DNA of 64,000 bases, taken from assembly GCF_050003625.1 (NCBI RefSeq), contig NC_134397.1:227292537-227356536 (forward strand), in the 5' to 3' direction. Shown here one piece after another: positions 1 through 9,905 of this stretch (positions are counted from its first letter, which is position 1; every line of letters starts with the position of its first letter). Position numbers and translations under genes: made by a program. Source of the DNA: Haematobia irritans. Its lineage: Eukaryota; Arthropoda; Insecta; Diptera; Muscidae. Below the pieces are notes generated by a model. That model searched no databases, was not told where the DNA came from, and saw only the letters and a program-made list of their open reading frames with translations.

Positions 1-1248
1 TCGGTCCTTAATTATATATAGCCCCCATATAAACCGATCCCCAGATTTGGCTTGTGGAGCCTCTAAGAGAAGCATGTTTCATCCGATCCGGCTGAAATTT
101 GGTACATGGTGTTGGTATATGGTCTCTAACAATCATGCAAAAATTGGTCCACATCGGTCCTTAATTATATATAGCCCCCATATAAACCGATCCCCAGATT
201 TGGCTTGCGAAGCCTCAAAGAGAAGCAAATGTCATCCGATCCGGCTGAAATTTGGTACATGATGTTGGTATATGGTCTCTAACAACCATACAAAAATTGG
301 TCCACATCGGTCCATAATTATATATAGACCCCATATAAACCGATCTCCAGATTTGGCTTGCGAAGCCTCAAAGAGAAGCAAATTGCATCCGATCCTGCTG
401 AAATTTGGTACATGGTATTGGTATATGGTCTCTAACAACCGTACAAAAACTGGTTCACATCGGTCCATAATTATATATAGCGCCCATATAAACCGATCCC
501 CAGATTTGGGATGCGGAGCCTCAAAGAGAAGCAAATTTCATCCGATCCGCCTGAAATTTGGTACATGATATTGGTATATGGTCTTTAACAACCGTGGCAG
601 AATTGGTCCATAATTATATATAGCCCCCATATAAAACGTTCTCCAGATTTGACCTCCGGAGCCTCTTGGAGTAGCAAAATTCATCCAATCCGGTTCAAAT
701 TAGGAACGTGGTGTTAGTATATGGTCGCTAACAACCATACCAAAATTGGTCCAATCACACAAAAATTTGTCCATATCGGTTCATAATCATGGTTGCCACT
801 AGAGCCAAAAATGATCTTCCAAAATTTTATTTCTATAGAAAATTTTGTCAAAATTTTATTTCTAGAGAAAATTTTATTTCTGTAGAAATTTTTGTTAAAA
901 TTTTCTTTCTATAGAAAATTTTGTCAAAATTTTTATTTCTATAGAAAATTTTGTCAAAATTTTTATTTCTGTAGAAAATTTTGTGAAAATTTTATGTCTA
1001 CTTTGTCAAACTGAATTATATACGTATTGGATCGATCTTATTTGATTTAATATATACCACGTATGGACTTACATACAATTTAGAAGATGGTGTTAGGAGG
1101 TTTTAAGATACCTTGCCATCGGCAAGCGTTACCGAAACTTAAGTAATTCGATTCTGGATGGCAGTGTTTAGAAGAAGTTTCTACGCAATCCATGATAGAG
1201 GGTACATAAGCTTCGGCCTGGCCGAACTTACGGCCGTATATACTTGTT
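1..1248 (+). mobile_element. Family A Helitron-like (HINE/mini-me type) element, 5' part cut by window edge
   Basis: The window opens inside an array of 153-base units; the phrase CGGTCC recurs at 2, 155, 308 and 461. The units decay by about 770. A short array of 29-base units follows at about 812-1000, then a non-repetitive 3' tail. The tail holds the palindrome TTCGGCCTGGCCGAA at 1212-1226 and ends CGTATATACTTGTT at 1248. Complete copies of the family add a TATACCC start and a GTCY-rich core. No protein is encoded. The Helitron/HINE assignment is inferred from the 3' hairpin and from insertion between T residues, best seen in the copy at 46385. Confidence 0.7.
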
Positions 1249-2163
1249 CATACTTTTAATGGATAATTTTAACTTTTTTGTTTCAAATAGGTTAAAAACA
1301 GTTTAAGAATTCATAAAATGGTACAATTCATTTAAATTTTCTCGAAAAAAATGCTAAATCCAATCTGGAAAAATTGTGAATTTTTGAAAATATTTGAGGT
1401 CAAACGTTTCCGACAAGCGTTAGAATCCATTAAAAATTACAAAAAATTATAAAAAATATGTATTTGACAAAATATCAAAGAATTTTTTAATTTACACTCA
1501 AAACATTGAATTCGGATCACACCTAAAGAAGTGATGAAAATTCAGTGCAACGGCTGTTGAAATGGAGGACTCCGTGCTATGACAAGCCCATGTTAAATTC
1601 ATCGCTTCTGCGTCATCACTTCCGGATCCAAAAAGAACATTTTCATTACTTTTTTGGCGACGCTTTTTTTGCTGGGATGGGCTTGTCATAGGACGGATGT
1701 CCACCATTTCAGTAGCCGTTGTACTGAATTTGCATCACTTCTTAAGGTATGATGCGAATTTAGTGTTTTGGATATGAATTAAAAAAATATGTGATATTTT
1801 GACAAATAAATAATTTTTAAAATTTTTTTTATGATGTTTAACGCATTCTAACGCTTGTCTGGAACGTTTAACATAAAATATTTTCAAAAACTCGCATGTT
1901 GTTTAGCATGGATTTAAAATTATTTTCGGCACAATTTAAATAATTTGTATCATTTTATTAATTCTTAATCTGATTTAAACCTATTTGAAACAAAAAATTT
2001 AAATTTCCCATTAAAAATATGAAAACAAAATTAGTACAAAAAATTGACTCAAATGAACTTCCGGTGCAGTTAAAATAAGGAACATCTTTGGGAGAACAGA
2101 AGTGCTTTTAAAGTTGTGTCTTTAGAAGAACTTCCAAATATTGTTGCTGGGTTGCTAAGAGAG
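1249..2163. mobile_element. Family H long inverted-repeat (foldback-like) element
   Basis: The left arm (1249-1685) reappears as its reverse complement in the right arm (about 1690-2160). Shared landmarks are GAATTCGGATCACACC, the AACGCTTGTC tract and the runs near AATGGTACAA. The arms meet at a GCTGG motif near 1670 and the far end is TTGCTGGGTTGC. Other copies of one arm lie at 18893-19388, 31490-31915 and 41845-42660. No transposase frame is present; the open frame across the junction at about 1498-1707 is a product of the palindrome. Confidence 0.55.
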
Positions 2164-2375
2164 AAGTTCACTACCTGTGGTATTACAACCCTGCGGACCG
2201 GTCCCTGATGTGTATGAACCAGTCCCAATTTTCGTCAAAACATATGGAAGGGACCGCGGGGTAAATTCACATTTGAGACCACGACTTTGATTCATTCGGT
2301 TACCACTCGTTCCAAAAATAGCCACGGAAATGTGAAGAAAATTTTACCAAAAATCTACTAAATTAAAAAAAAAAA

Positions 2376-3531
2376 AAGTAAGGAAAGTCTAAAGTCGGAC
2401 GGGGCCGACTATATTATAGCCTGCACGACATTTTCGATACCATATCAAATCCGTCAAATGTGTTGGGTGCTATATATAAACTTTATGTTCCCATATACAT
2501 ATATTTAAATCTGACTCGATCTGGACAAAATTTTCTAGACTTATGTATAGTTAAACTATAAGTCGGCTATAGAATAAAAAGTTTGTAAAAAAATATGGGA
2601 AATATTTAAATCTGAATCATTTTTTAGACAACTTTGCAAAAGTGTATTTATGATTTATCGGTCGATAGATATGTATTAGACGTATAGGAAAATGTGAGAC
2701 ATTTTTACAAGTTTTCGACTTAGCAGTGTCGTTTTTTACAAGGAAAATGTGGGCATTTTGGCCAATTTTGCCGAAATCACAAAAAACATATATATGGGAG
2801 TTATATCTAAATCTGAACCGATTTCAACCACATTTGGCGTGCAACGCTACAATGTTAATTCTACCCCCTGTGCAAAATTTCACTTAAATCGGATTACAAC
2901 TTTGACCTCTGTTGTCATATGAGTGAAAATCGGGCGAAAGATATATATAGGAGCTATATCTAAATCTGAACCGATTTCAACCAAATTTGGCATGAATAGC
3001 TACAATATTAATTTTACTCCCAGTGCAAAATTTAAAGCAAATTAGGACAAAGCTCTGGCGTCTGAGGCCTTATAAGTGCATATCGGGCGAAAGATATATG
3101 TGGGAGCTATATCTAAATCTGAACCGATTTCAACCAAAAACGACACTATCAATAGCACTTCTTGTGCAAAATTTTAAGTAAATCAGGCCGAAATTCTCGC
3201 TTCTGGGGCCATATTAGTAGATATCGGGCGAAAGATATATGGGAGCTATATCTAAAACTTAACCGATTTCTTCCAAAATCAATAGGGTTTTAATATGACC
3301 CAAAATACATACTTGTGCCAAATTTGAAGTCGATTGGACTTAAATTGCGACCTAGACTTTGATTACAAAAATGTGTTCACAGACAAAGTGACGGACGGAC
3401 GGACATGGCTAGATCGGCTCAGGAGCCGATCCTGAACAAAGACAACATATGTCTATCTCGTCTCCTTCTGGGTGGTGCAAACATATGCACTAACTTATAA
3501 TACACTGTTCCACAGTGTGGCGCAGGGTATA
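2376..3531 (-). mobile_element. Family B Helitron-like (mini-me type) element
   Basis: Read on the minus strand it starts TATACCCTGCGCCACAC (3531 downward) and has a GTCCGTCC core near 3385-3405. It continues through diverged units containing GAACCGATTTCAACC and ends with a hairpin-prone GTCGGCCCCGTCCGAC next to CTTTAGACTTTCCTTAC. It has the same plan as family A with a different sequence. It is noncoding. Confidence 0.65.
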
Positions 3532-3699
3532 AAAAACACTTATTTTGAAGTGGTTGATCAAAATTTTGTGGTTGTTATGAAAATACTGGGTTTTCTTGAA
3601 AATAAATATTTCATTAATATCTCAGTACTTGCAATATTATATATCAAGATCACTTCTATTAGGGACAATTTTTTTTTTTTGTGTATAAATATCCCTTGA

Positions 3700-4085
3700 A
3701 TTGTAAATGTGTCGAACTTTAAAAGTTACTACTTCTACAATCAAATCGATGATTTGAGTTTGGCAAAGGAAAAGAGATATGCTTGCAAATTTGTTTAGGC
3801 ACTAACCGACTATCAAACCTTTTTTCGGAAGGTTCAAGTGTACTTCACTTTGGGTTGAGTGAATTACCCGAATTTAGTCTGATAATTGGTTGATAGTTTT
3901 GCTGTAAGTAGAGGATGCTGATGAGGAATGTGATAATTCCGAAACAGCTGTACATCCCACCATCTTGCAGTATATAGGGCTTTGTCCAAATAAATTTGAC
4001 AAGCATACTTTTCCTCTGTTGGTTAAGCTACACTTGTAGTTTAGTCAATGCATGGTTTTAAGCTGAAATAAAAAACAACAACAAT
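3700..4085. repeat. Family I repeat, possible LINE 3' end
   Basis: The block ends in GGTTAAGCTACACTTGTAG, then TTTAGTCAATGCATGG and an A-rich CAACAACAA tail. It recurs in reverse at 26950-27330 and as short pieces at 17335-17398 and 54285-54415. The constant end, variable truncation and CAA tail fit the 3' end of a non-LTR retrotransposon. No reverse-transcriptase frame is present, so the class is a guess. Confidence 0.4.
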
Positions 4086-4232
4086 TTATTTGTATAATTT
4101 TTTTTTTCAAAATTTTTTTTCTATAGAAAATTATTTTACCATTTTATTTATATAAAAAATTATTTTAAAATTTTATTTATATAGAAAATTTTGTCAAAAT
4201 TTTATTTTTATAGAAAATTTTATTTTTATAGA
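4085..4232. repeat. 29-base tandem array (diverged)
   Basis: Several diverged units of the TTTCTATAGAAAATTTTGTCAAAAT type stand here without recognisable element ends. The array lies directly beside the open segment at 4241. Confidence 0.6.
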
Positions 4233-4240
4233 AATCAGAA

Positions 4241-4510
4241 TCATTTGACATTTTTCTCGAGTTTAACTGTAAGCGTGATGTACATCAGCCAATTTTGCCA
4301 CACTCTTGTTGGGATGTCGTAATGTCCCAAAAAAGAAATTTCAAGCAAAGGGGTTTTCTTACAGGCATCCACAAATTGAATTTTACCACGAAAAAGTACT
4401 CCTTGTCGTTCAATTGAAAAACCGACACGCATGGGTGACGGTAACTTTTTCCATAGCCAACATTTATTTACTACATAAGCCAAATAAATTGCAATATTGT
4501 AACTAGATTA
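4241..4510 (-). other. Open segment of unknown origin, possible exon or decayed coding sequence
   Basis: On the minus strand one frame is open from after a TAA at 4508-4510 to a TGA near 4241, about 88 codons, including the stretch RVGFSIERQGVLFRGKIQF. A second minus frame is open for about 60 codons from 4470 and contains HPCVSVFQLNDKEYFFVV. The base composition is less AT-rich than the flanks. The exon at 5534 ends with two bases of a codon. An AG at 4504-4503 followed by T would join in phase to the first frame, but the sequence before it is not a good pyrimidine tract. Another AG near 4462 would join in phase to the second frame and is equally weak. I do not recognise the protein. It could be a terminal exon, a pseudogene or chance. 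Confidence 0.2.
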
Positions 4511-5438
4511 TGATCTGGTGTGTGTGTGTTTTTTTTTTGTATTTGTTGTGTTTTCTTTTTTATCATTTTTTTTTGTCTCGGTATTAATTATTCGGACCAG
4601 TCTACGAGAAGTTGTGAAGTTAACTTTTTTCGTCCCAAATTTCTTTAAGTAAATCATTTGAGAGAGTAATGTATTGAAATTTCAAATCTCTCAAATATCA
4701 GTCATATCGCTTCAAATGTATAAATAGCTCCATGTCAAGGATGGAACTATCATGGATTATGGATGACCCCAAGCGGAGATCCTGTGTAGATCAAAGTTTT
4801 TATTTAGAGACTTAAAATATTTCTGGTTAACAGATTGTTATGCAAATCAACATTACCAACCAAGGAGTAATTGCTAGCTTAATTTTGTAAAAATCTCTCA
4901 CTCGTACTCACACACAAACACAAGAAGCCATTATCTTCCTCTTTATTTTACCTCTTAGTGAAATAAGTGTCACTAATGGCACTAATTAACAGTGGTAGGT
5001 ATTTAGTCGATAACTTGGGTGAGAATTCAATCAACAACATCCACATACATATGCATACGAGTATTCTGGTTTAAATGGGAATGAGAGTATAATATTATAC
5101 TCGTAAGTAAAATCCAATCACAAGCACATCTGCCTCTTAGTAGCTGCATTAAATATTTGCTCATGGTTTATCAATGAAGTGTTTTAGTTTCTCAAAGGTG
5201 TTAATATGCTAATGAGGTTATTTGCTATTTTACATTTAAATGTATAGCAGCTGCTGCTAAATGCTTACAGATAAGCAGCAATCAGTGTTAATTACTACAA
5301 ATATTTTTATTTGCATGGAGTCACAAATTTGGTAGTTAAAAAATTAAGGTTAGCACTACTCCTTGGGTATTAAATTGGAATTTTATTTAATCAATCGTTA
5401 GATTGGTTACATCTTAGTTCTATAGAGTTAGTTCTTTA
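4511..5438. other. Unique AT-rich sequence, probably intron
   Basis: There is a short (TG)n run at 4518-4530 and no open frame with splice signals. It lies downstream (minus strand) of the exon at 5534, so intron is the simplest reading. Confidence 0.4.
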
Positions 5439-5506
5439 TCACAATGGAGTGAATAGTCTAAGTGAGCCTGAAACTTAATCGGGCTGCCACTTTAACCTAG
5501 TTCTAT
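5439..5506 (+). repeat. Family J SINE 3' fragment
   Basis: The segment reads GAATAGTCTAAGTGAGCCTG then ATCGGGCTGCCAC and TTAACCTAG. It is the reverse of the GGTTAGGTGGCAGCCCGATG repeat seen at 11072, 33985 and 41222. It sits about 27 bases past the splice donor at 5533. Confidence 0.6.
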
Positions 5507-5533
5507 AGTCCTTATATGTATTTGTGTACTTAC

Positions 5534-5707
5534 AATGAACCCCTGAATAAATTCACACTGTAGTCATACACTGATGATCTACCCGGACCAGCGAGAATTA
5601 AAGCACATTCGCCACCTATGGGTGATGTATTGAGAGCTTCACCAAAATGATGGAACTGTGCTTGGATGAGACATGGTGCTAGCAACGCTATCGCTAATAA
5701 AAATATT
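5534..5707 (-). CDS. Internal exon of a secreted-protein gene, function unknown
   Basis: The acceptor on the minus strand is a long pyrimidine tract ending TTTTTTTTACAG just above 5707. The donor is TT|GTAAGTAC at 5534/5533. The 174 bases start with the third base of a codon and end two bases into another, and only one frame is open: 57 residues starting IFLLAIALLAPCLIQA and continuing QFHHFGEALNTSPIGGEC. The first 16 residues look like the hydrophobic core and cleavage region of a signal peptide, with likely cleavage after the A of IQA. The mature part has one Cys and the segment GRSSVYDYSVNLFRGS. The start codon must be in an upstream exon (higher coordinates) and the rest of the protein at lower coordinates or beyond the window. 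I do not recognise the family. The pairing of strong splice sites with an open frame and a signal peptide makes a real exon likely. Confidence 0.65.
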
Positions 5708-6391
5708 CTGTAAAAAAAAGAAAGAGAACAAATTATTTTAATTATTACAAGACAACATTAATTTAGATCTAATCTATAATATTTTGAAGTTTCTAATTCG
5801 CTTGTGGGTAAGGTATTAAGTACAATTTATAAATAAGCTGTAAAATATGTATTTATTGTGAAAAGAAATCCTTGGATAAATAGTACTCTAATTTGGTTTT
5901 TTGCTCATGGCCAAATTTTACCTGGCCAAATTTTACCAAGCCTTAAATACATTCGAAAACAGTGATCTAAAAAAGCAAGCTTGAAATTCTAACAGGAGTG
6001 CCACTTTCCTAGACATGTCATTATATATTCCTATGGATTAGGAATCAAAAATTGTTTTTTTTTGCAGAAGACAAAAATCTATTGAAAAACTGGTAAATAG
6101 AAAACATTTAATAAGTTTGATATTCTGTTTGTAAAATATCGAAATGTGTTTGTAATACATCAAATTTGAAATGTGGATATTTTTACATCCAAAAGGAGCT
6201 ATTCCAAATATATATTTATATCATTCAATATATATTTATATCATTCAATGTTTCGATGTTCCAAGAAGTCAAAACTCCCGATTTGACTTCTTGGACCAGT
6301 AGAAACATCTCTTTGTACCTGACATGTAAGCAATTTATTTTGGGCACGTAAAGGACAGTAAATATCACTAATATTTTCATTTCTATTTATA
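5708..6391. other. Unique AT-rich intronic sequence
   Basis: It contains a small tandem duplication of a 23-base segment (TTTATATCATTCAATATATA type) near 6208-6250. No coding evidence was seen. Confidence 0.4.
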
Positions 6392-6696
6392 CACCTTCAA
6401 AAAAAATCGCCTCTCTAACATATGTTCCAAACATATTTTGCAGGAAGCACATATATTATTGGATACTGCCGAAACATTAATATGTTTGTTATATGAGAAA
6501 ATATTATATGTTAGGAAGCATTTTGAGCCCAAAAATATTATATGCTTGGAAGAATTTCTCCAAAGAAGATTGTGCTCATTCCCTAACATAATTTTCACTT
6601 CCACGAAATTTTTTAGTTCTTGGCACCTTTTTCTGTAATACAAATAATGTTGAAGAAATTATTCAATTTTATAATTTTTTTAAATTTTGCCTTTCG

Positions 6697-6766
6697 CCTG
6701 GACGGAGAATCGAACCGAGGACCATACAGTTTGTAAGCCAACACACTACCACTGAGCTACGTAGCT
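6697..6766 (-). repeat. tRNA-like module of element E (minus)
   Basis: Read on the minus strand it has a perfect A-box form TAGCTCAGTGGTAG (6746-6759) and a B-box GGTTCGATTC (6707-6716) at tRNA-like spacing, so an internal RNA polymerase III promoter is possible. The flanks are not base-paired like a mature tRNA acceptor stem, and the module recurs inside repeats, so it is not a cellular tRNA gene. Confidence 0.6.
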
Positions 6767-6879
6767 GTTATAGTCACCAGAAGACAATTATCGTTATAAG
6801 TTACATTTATATAGCATAGTTTGCAGCGCCCACGAGCCCATGCAAACATAACATTATTTAACAGAAACATACATGTGTT

Positions 6880-6952
6880 GGCAACGTGGAGCAGTGGTTA
6901 GCATGTCTGCCGTACATGCAAAGGGTCGTGGGTTCAATCCCTGCTCCGACCA
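6880..6952 (+). repeat. tRNA-like module of element E (plus)
   Basis: It starts GCAACGTGGAGCAGTGGTTAG, has a perfect B-box GGTTCAATCCC at 6931-6941 and ends CTCCGACCA. It is directed away from the minus module, with about 110 bases between them. Confidence 0.6.
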
Positions 6953-7446
6953 AACACCAATCGTTTTTTTTTTTAATTTACACATTTATATTTATACTAT
7001 ATTAAATTTTTATAATGAAACTTCGAAATGTGGGTTATTAAAGATTTACAGTCAGAAACAGTGCTTGATATAAACGAAATGGACTGAGCTTTTGGATAAA
7101 ATATTATTTTTTTATTGCAAAAATAACAATTTTGTAATAAAAAACTGGTTTTGGTATAAAAGTTTGATATTTTGGAAGGGATTCAAAAACTCTAACAAAG
7201 GAAGAACGTGGGGTCGAGTATAAACATACATAAATAATTTTATAATATACACAAATTAAATAATATTTAGACTTAAATTAAATAATATTTAGACTTAAGC
7301 GTATAAAATTTTTGGCCTTATCATAAAGCAGTTTCCGAAACAACATATAAGCGGTTTCACAGAAATTGCTCTCTTTCGATTCTCTCGCTGTGTTAATTTG
7401 ATATCTTTCGTCAACCCTCCCGGTTTTTATCACTATTTCTTTCTCT

Positions 7447-7449
7447 ATA

Positions 7450-7478
<29 letters not shown>
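7447..7478. repeat. (CT)n microsatellite
   Basis: An almost pure CT run interrupted by GTCG near its end. It creates a false open frame rich in Arg-Glu on the minus strand. Confidence 0.85.
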
Positions 7479-7483
<5 letters not shown>

Positions 7484-7789
7484 CTGAATAAAATATCACA
7501 ATATATATATATGTTTACTCGAAATTTGTAAATTTATATATGTTTACATTCACACATATAATTTTTATGAAACATGCATGCCCCAAACATAATATATTCT
7601 AACATATTAACATATGTGTTCCAAACATTTAGTGTTAGTTTGAGAACATTACATGTTTGCACTTAAATATATTATGTTTAAAAATTGTGCCCGAAACACA
7701 TTTTGTTTATATCGATACATATGAAAAACATATTTTTCTAACAGTGTATGTAGCCCCCACATGGACTGACTAAAATGGTCCATTTCGAT

Positions 7790-8930
7790 CACTAACCATC
7801 TACAGAAAATAGATATTAAATCATATTTTAATTTGACTTTTATGAATGCTTGAACTGAAAATAGAATAGGAAATCGACTCGCTCTAGAAATTAAACAAAT
7901 AATTTTTTTATGTCACTAATTCTAAATTTAACTTCGGATACAGTATCATTTGAACCTCTTGTCTTGGAAGAGGGCTATGTTCCATCAAACTCACTTAAAC
8001 TTCTTTGTTAAATTTATGGCCTTAAACGTCCACAACAAAGTCCTACACCTACCTACAGTTTACCACAGACCTAATATTAATCAGCAAAAAATTCAGAGTC
8101 TATTCCTTCAGCATAATAGAGTAATGCTATATATTCCTACATGCAACTAGCTACAACGAAAAATTTTCTTGGTAAAAAGAACGAAAATTTCGTAAAATGT
8201 ACGAAATTTGTCATTGTTTTACAACCAAAAATTTTTTCTCATTAAAATAACGAAATATTACGTTTTTTAACGAAATTTGTTCTTCATAAAAACTTTTGTA
8301 ATGAAGAATTTACGAAGAATAGTCAATGAAGAACTCTTCATAAAATGACTTTCGGTGTAATGGAGCGACCTAGTAGGTGTAAAAGATGTTTTACTGATAC
8401 AACGACGATTTAATTGATTAATTGAAAGCGATTTGTTCATAGTGCTAAGAGGTTAAACCATAAAATTGCACCGAAAAACAGTGAACTGTTTTATTGGAAG
8501 AATGAACTACCTTGCACGAAAATTGAACTAAATTTTACTCCACATTTTGAGATTTCCACAAAGCGTTGTTAAAACCAGGACACTTTAATACCCTGTTGTA
8601 CTTTTTAACTGCAGTTCACGAAATTACATCATGTCATAGAAGAAAAAATTAACTAAAAGTAAAGAAGAAAATCATTGGCGCCAAATCATGACCATTTTAA
8701 CCATACAATATTTCATTCTTACTATTATTGGGAATCGTACGAAAATCTTCTTTTGCTTTAGTTCATATTGAGCTTATGTGTACGGTCATTGAACTTTATA
8801 CTCACGTTTAGTTCATAAAATTTTTAAGACATACTTAAAAAAAGTAAGATTTCATTAAGCTGTGGAAATTTAGCGTTAGCTTAACTACGGAAATTTTTGT
8901 GTGGTATCTTCGCAAATCTTATAAAAATTA
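7790..8930. repeat. Unclassified repeat region including family M
   Basis: Between 8160 and 8340 the sequence has many ACGAAATTT/AATTTCGT motifs. From about 8470 to 8890 it matches, in reverse, the sequence split around 49570-49740 and 50335-50455 (shared phrases TATTGGGAATCGTA and CATAGAAGAAAAAATT). No element ends were defined and no gene seen. Confidence 0.4.
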
Positions 8931-9905
8931 CGGCTACCGTGGCCCCAAGAAGAAGAAATCGAGAGATCGGTCTATATAAACCGATATATATATAAAATTT
9001 ACCGCAGTCCGTTACGAACATAAAATACCTCTAGATTTCAAATTTCAAGCAAATGAAAATTGCGGCTTCAATGCCTTCAAGAAGTCAAACCGGGATATCG
9101 ATCTATCAAGACATTTACCGATCTATACCAAATTTGCCATAGCTCATTACGAAACTAAAATATATCTAGATTATAGATTTAGGTATTGCGCGTTCCATGC
9201 CCTCAAAAAGTAAAAATCAAGAGATCGGTCCATGCACTGAAAAAAACATTGTCGTGAGGTCAAAGGTTAAAATACGAACGCAAGTTTTGCTTAGCATAGA
9301 AGAAGCATTTCTCTAATATAAAGATTTTTTCCTTGTCCAAAAGTCGATCAACTTTTCAATGAAGTCGTATCGTCCTTATAATTAAGTGATTTGACATAAA
9401 AATGGGTATCATAACATGAAAGAACAAATTTTTGGGCTAAGGTCAACTTGGCGTTAATCATTCAGAAAAATTCTTTAAAACTAATTAAATTGTCTTTACA
9501 TTTGTTGTCATTTTGCATCTTGACTACAAAGCAAAAAATCGTTCAAAAATAGGACATGTTTTTCACCACTTTATTTTAAAGACATGTTTTACTTGAAACA
9601 TAGCATAATTTCTACTGGAAGTCGAGTCTGAATTTGGAAAAAAGTTGTCGTTAACTTGTTTTTAAAGGACTTTGTTAGCATATGAAGAAAAAAAAGTTGA
9701 GAAAGTGAAAAATTAAAATTTGCTTCCTAGAAGCAAGTACACAAAACCCAAATTTAAAAGAGAATTGTGACTTAAAAGTATCCTTACTTATCCTTACTTT
9801 GGCTCGGAATCAATACCAAAATTGTTAAAGTAAAGACAAAATCTTTGGAACCGGGCATGCTTTTTTTTCAGTATATGGGGGTTATATAAAAATATGGAGC
9901 GAAAT
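8931..9905 (+). mobile_element. Family C remnant interrupted by a family D element
   Basis: 8931-9234 has the GAGATCGGTCTATATAAACC type units also seen in the family C copy at 35680. Similar sequence resumes at 9873 (TATGGGGGTTATATAAAAAT). Between them, 9235-9872 is a family D element starting CACTGAAAAAAACATTGTCG and ending CCGGGCATGCTTTTTTTTCA. Confidence 0.5.

Larger units (their letters stand above)
6392..7746. mobile_element. Family E element (long form) with two tRNA-like modules
   Basis: The ends are TA|CACCTTCAAAAAAAATC on the left and, read from the right, TA|CACTGTTAGAAAAATATG, so a TA duplication flanks CAC...GTG termini. ACATATGTT-type motifs fill both flanks. The middle holds two oppositely directed tRNA-like modules (6697-6766 and 6880-6952) and a (CT)n run. 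A second copy in reverse lies at 27718-28876. No transposase is encoded, so it would be non-autonomous. The superfamily is uncertain; TA duplication suggests Tc1/mariner-like mobilisation. Confidence 0.6.

Noticed and set aside
6697..6952. Two cellular tRNA genes
   Set aside because: Good A- and B-boxes but no acceptor-stem pairing. The same pair recurs inside repeats, so they are tRNA-derived modules.
7278..7499. 73-codon minus frame rich in RERE
   Set aside because: It is a translation of the (CT)n microsatellite and AT-rich flanks.
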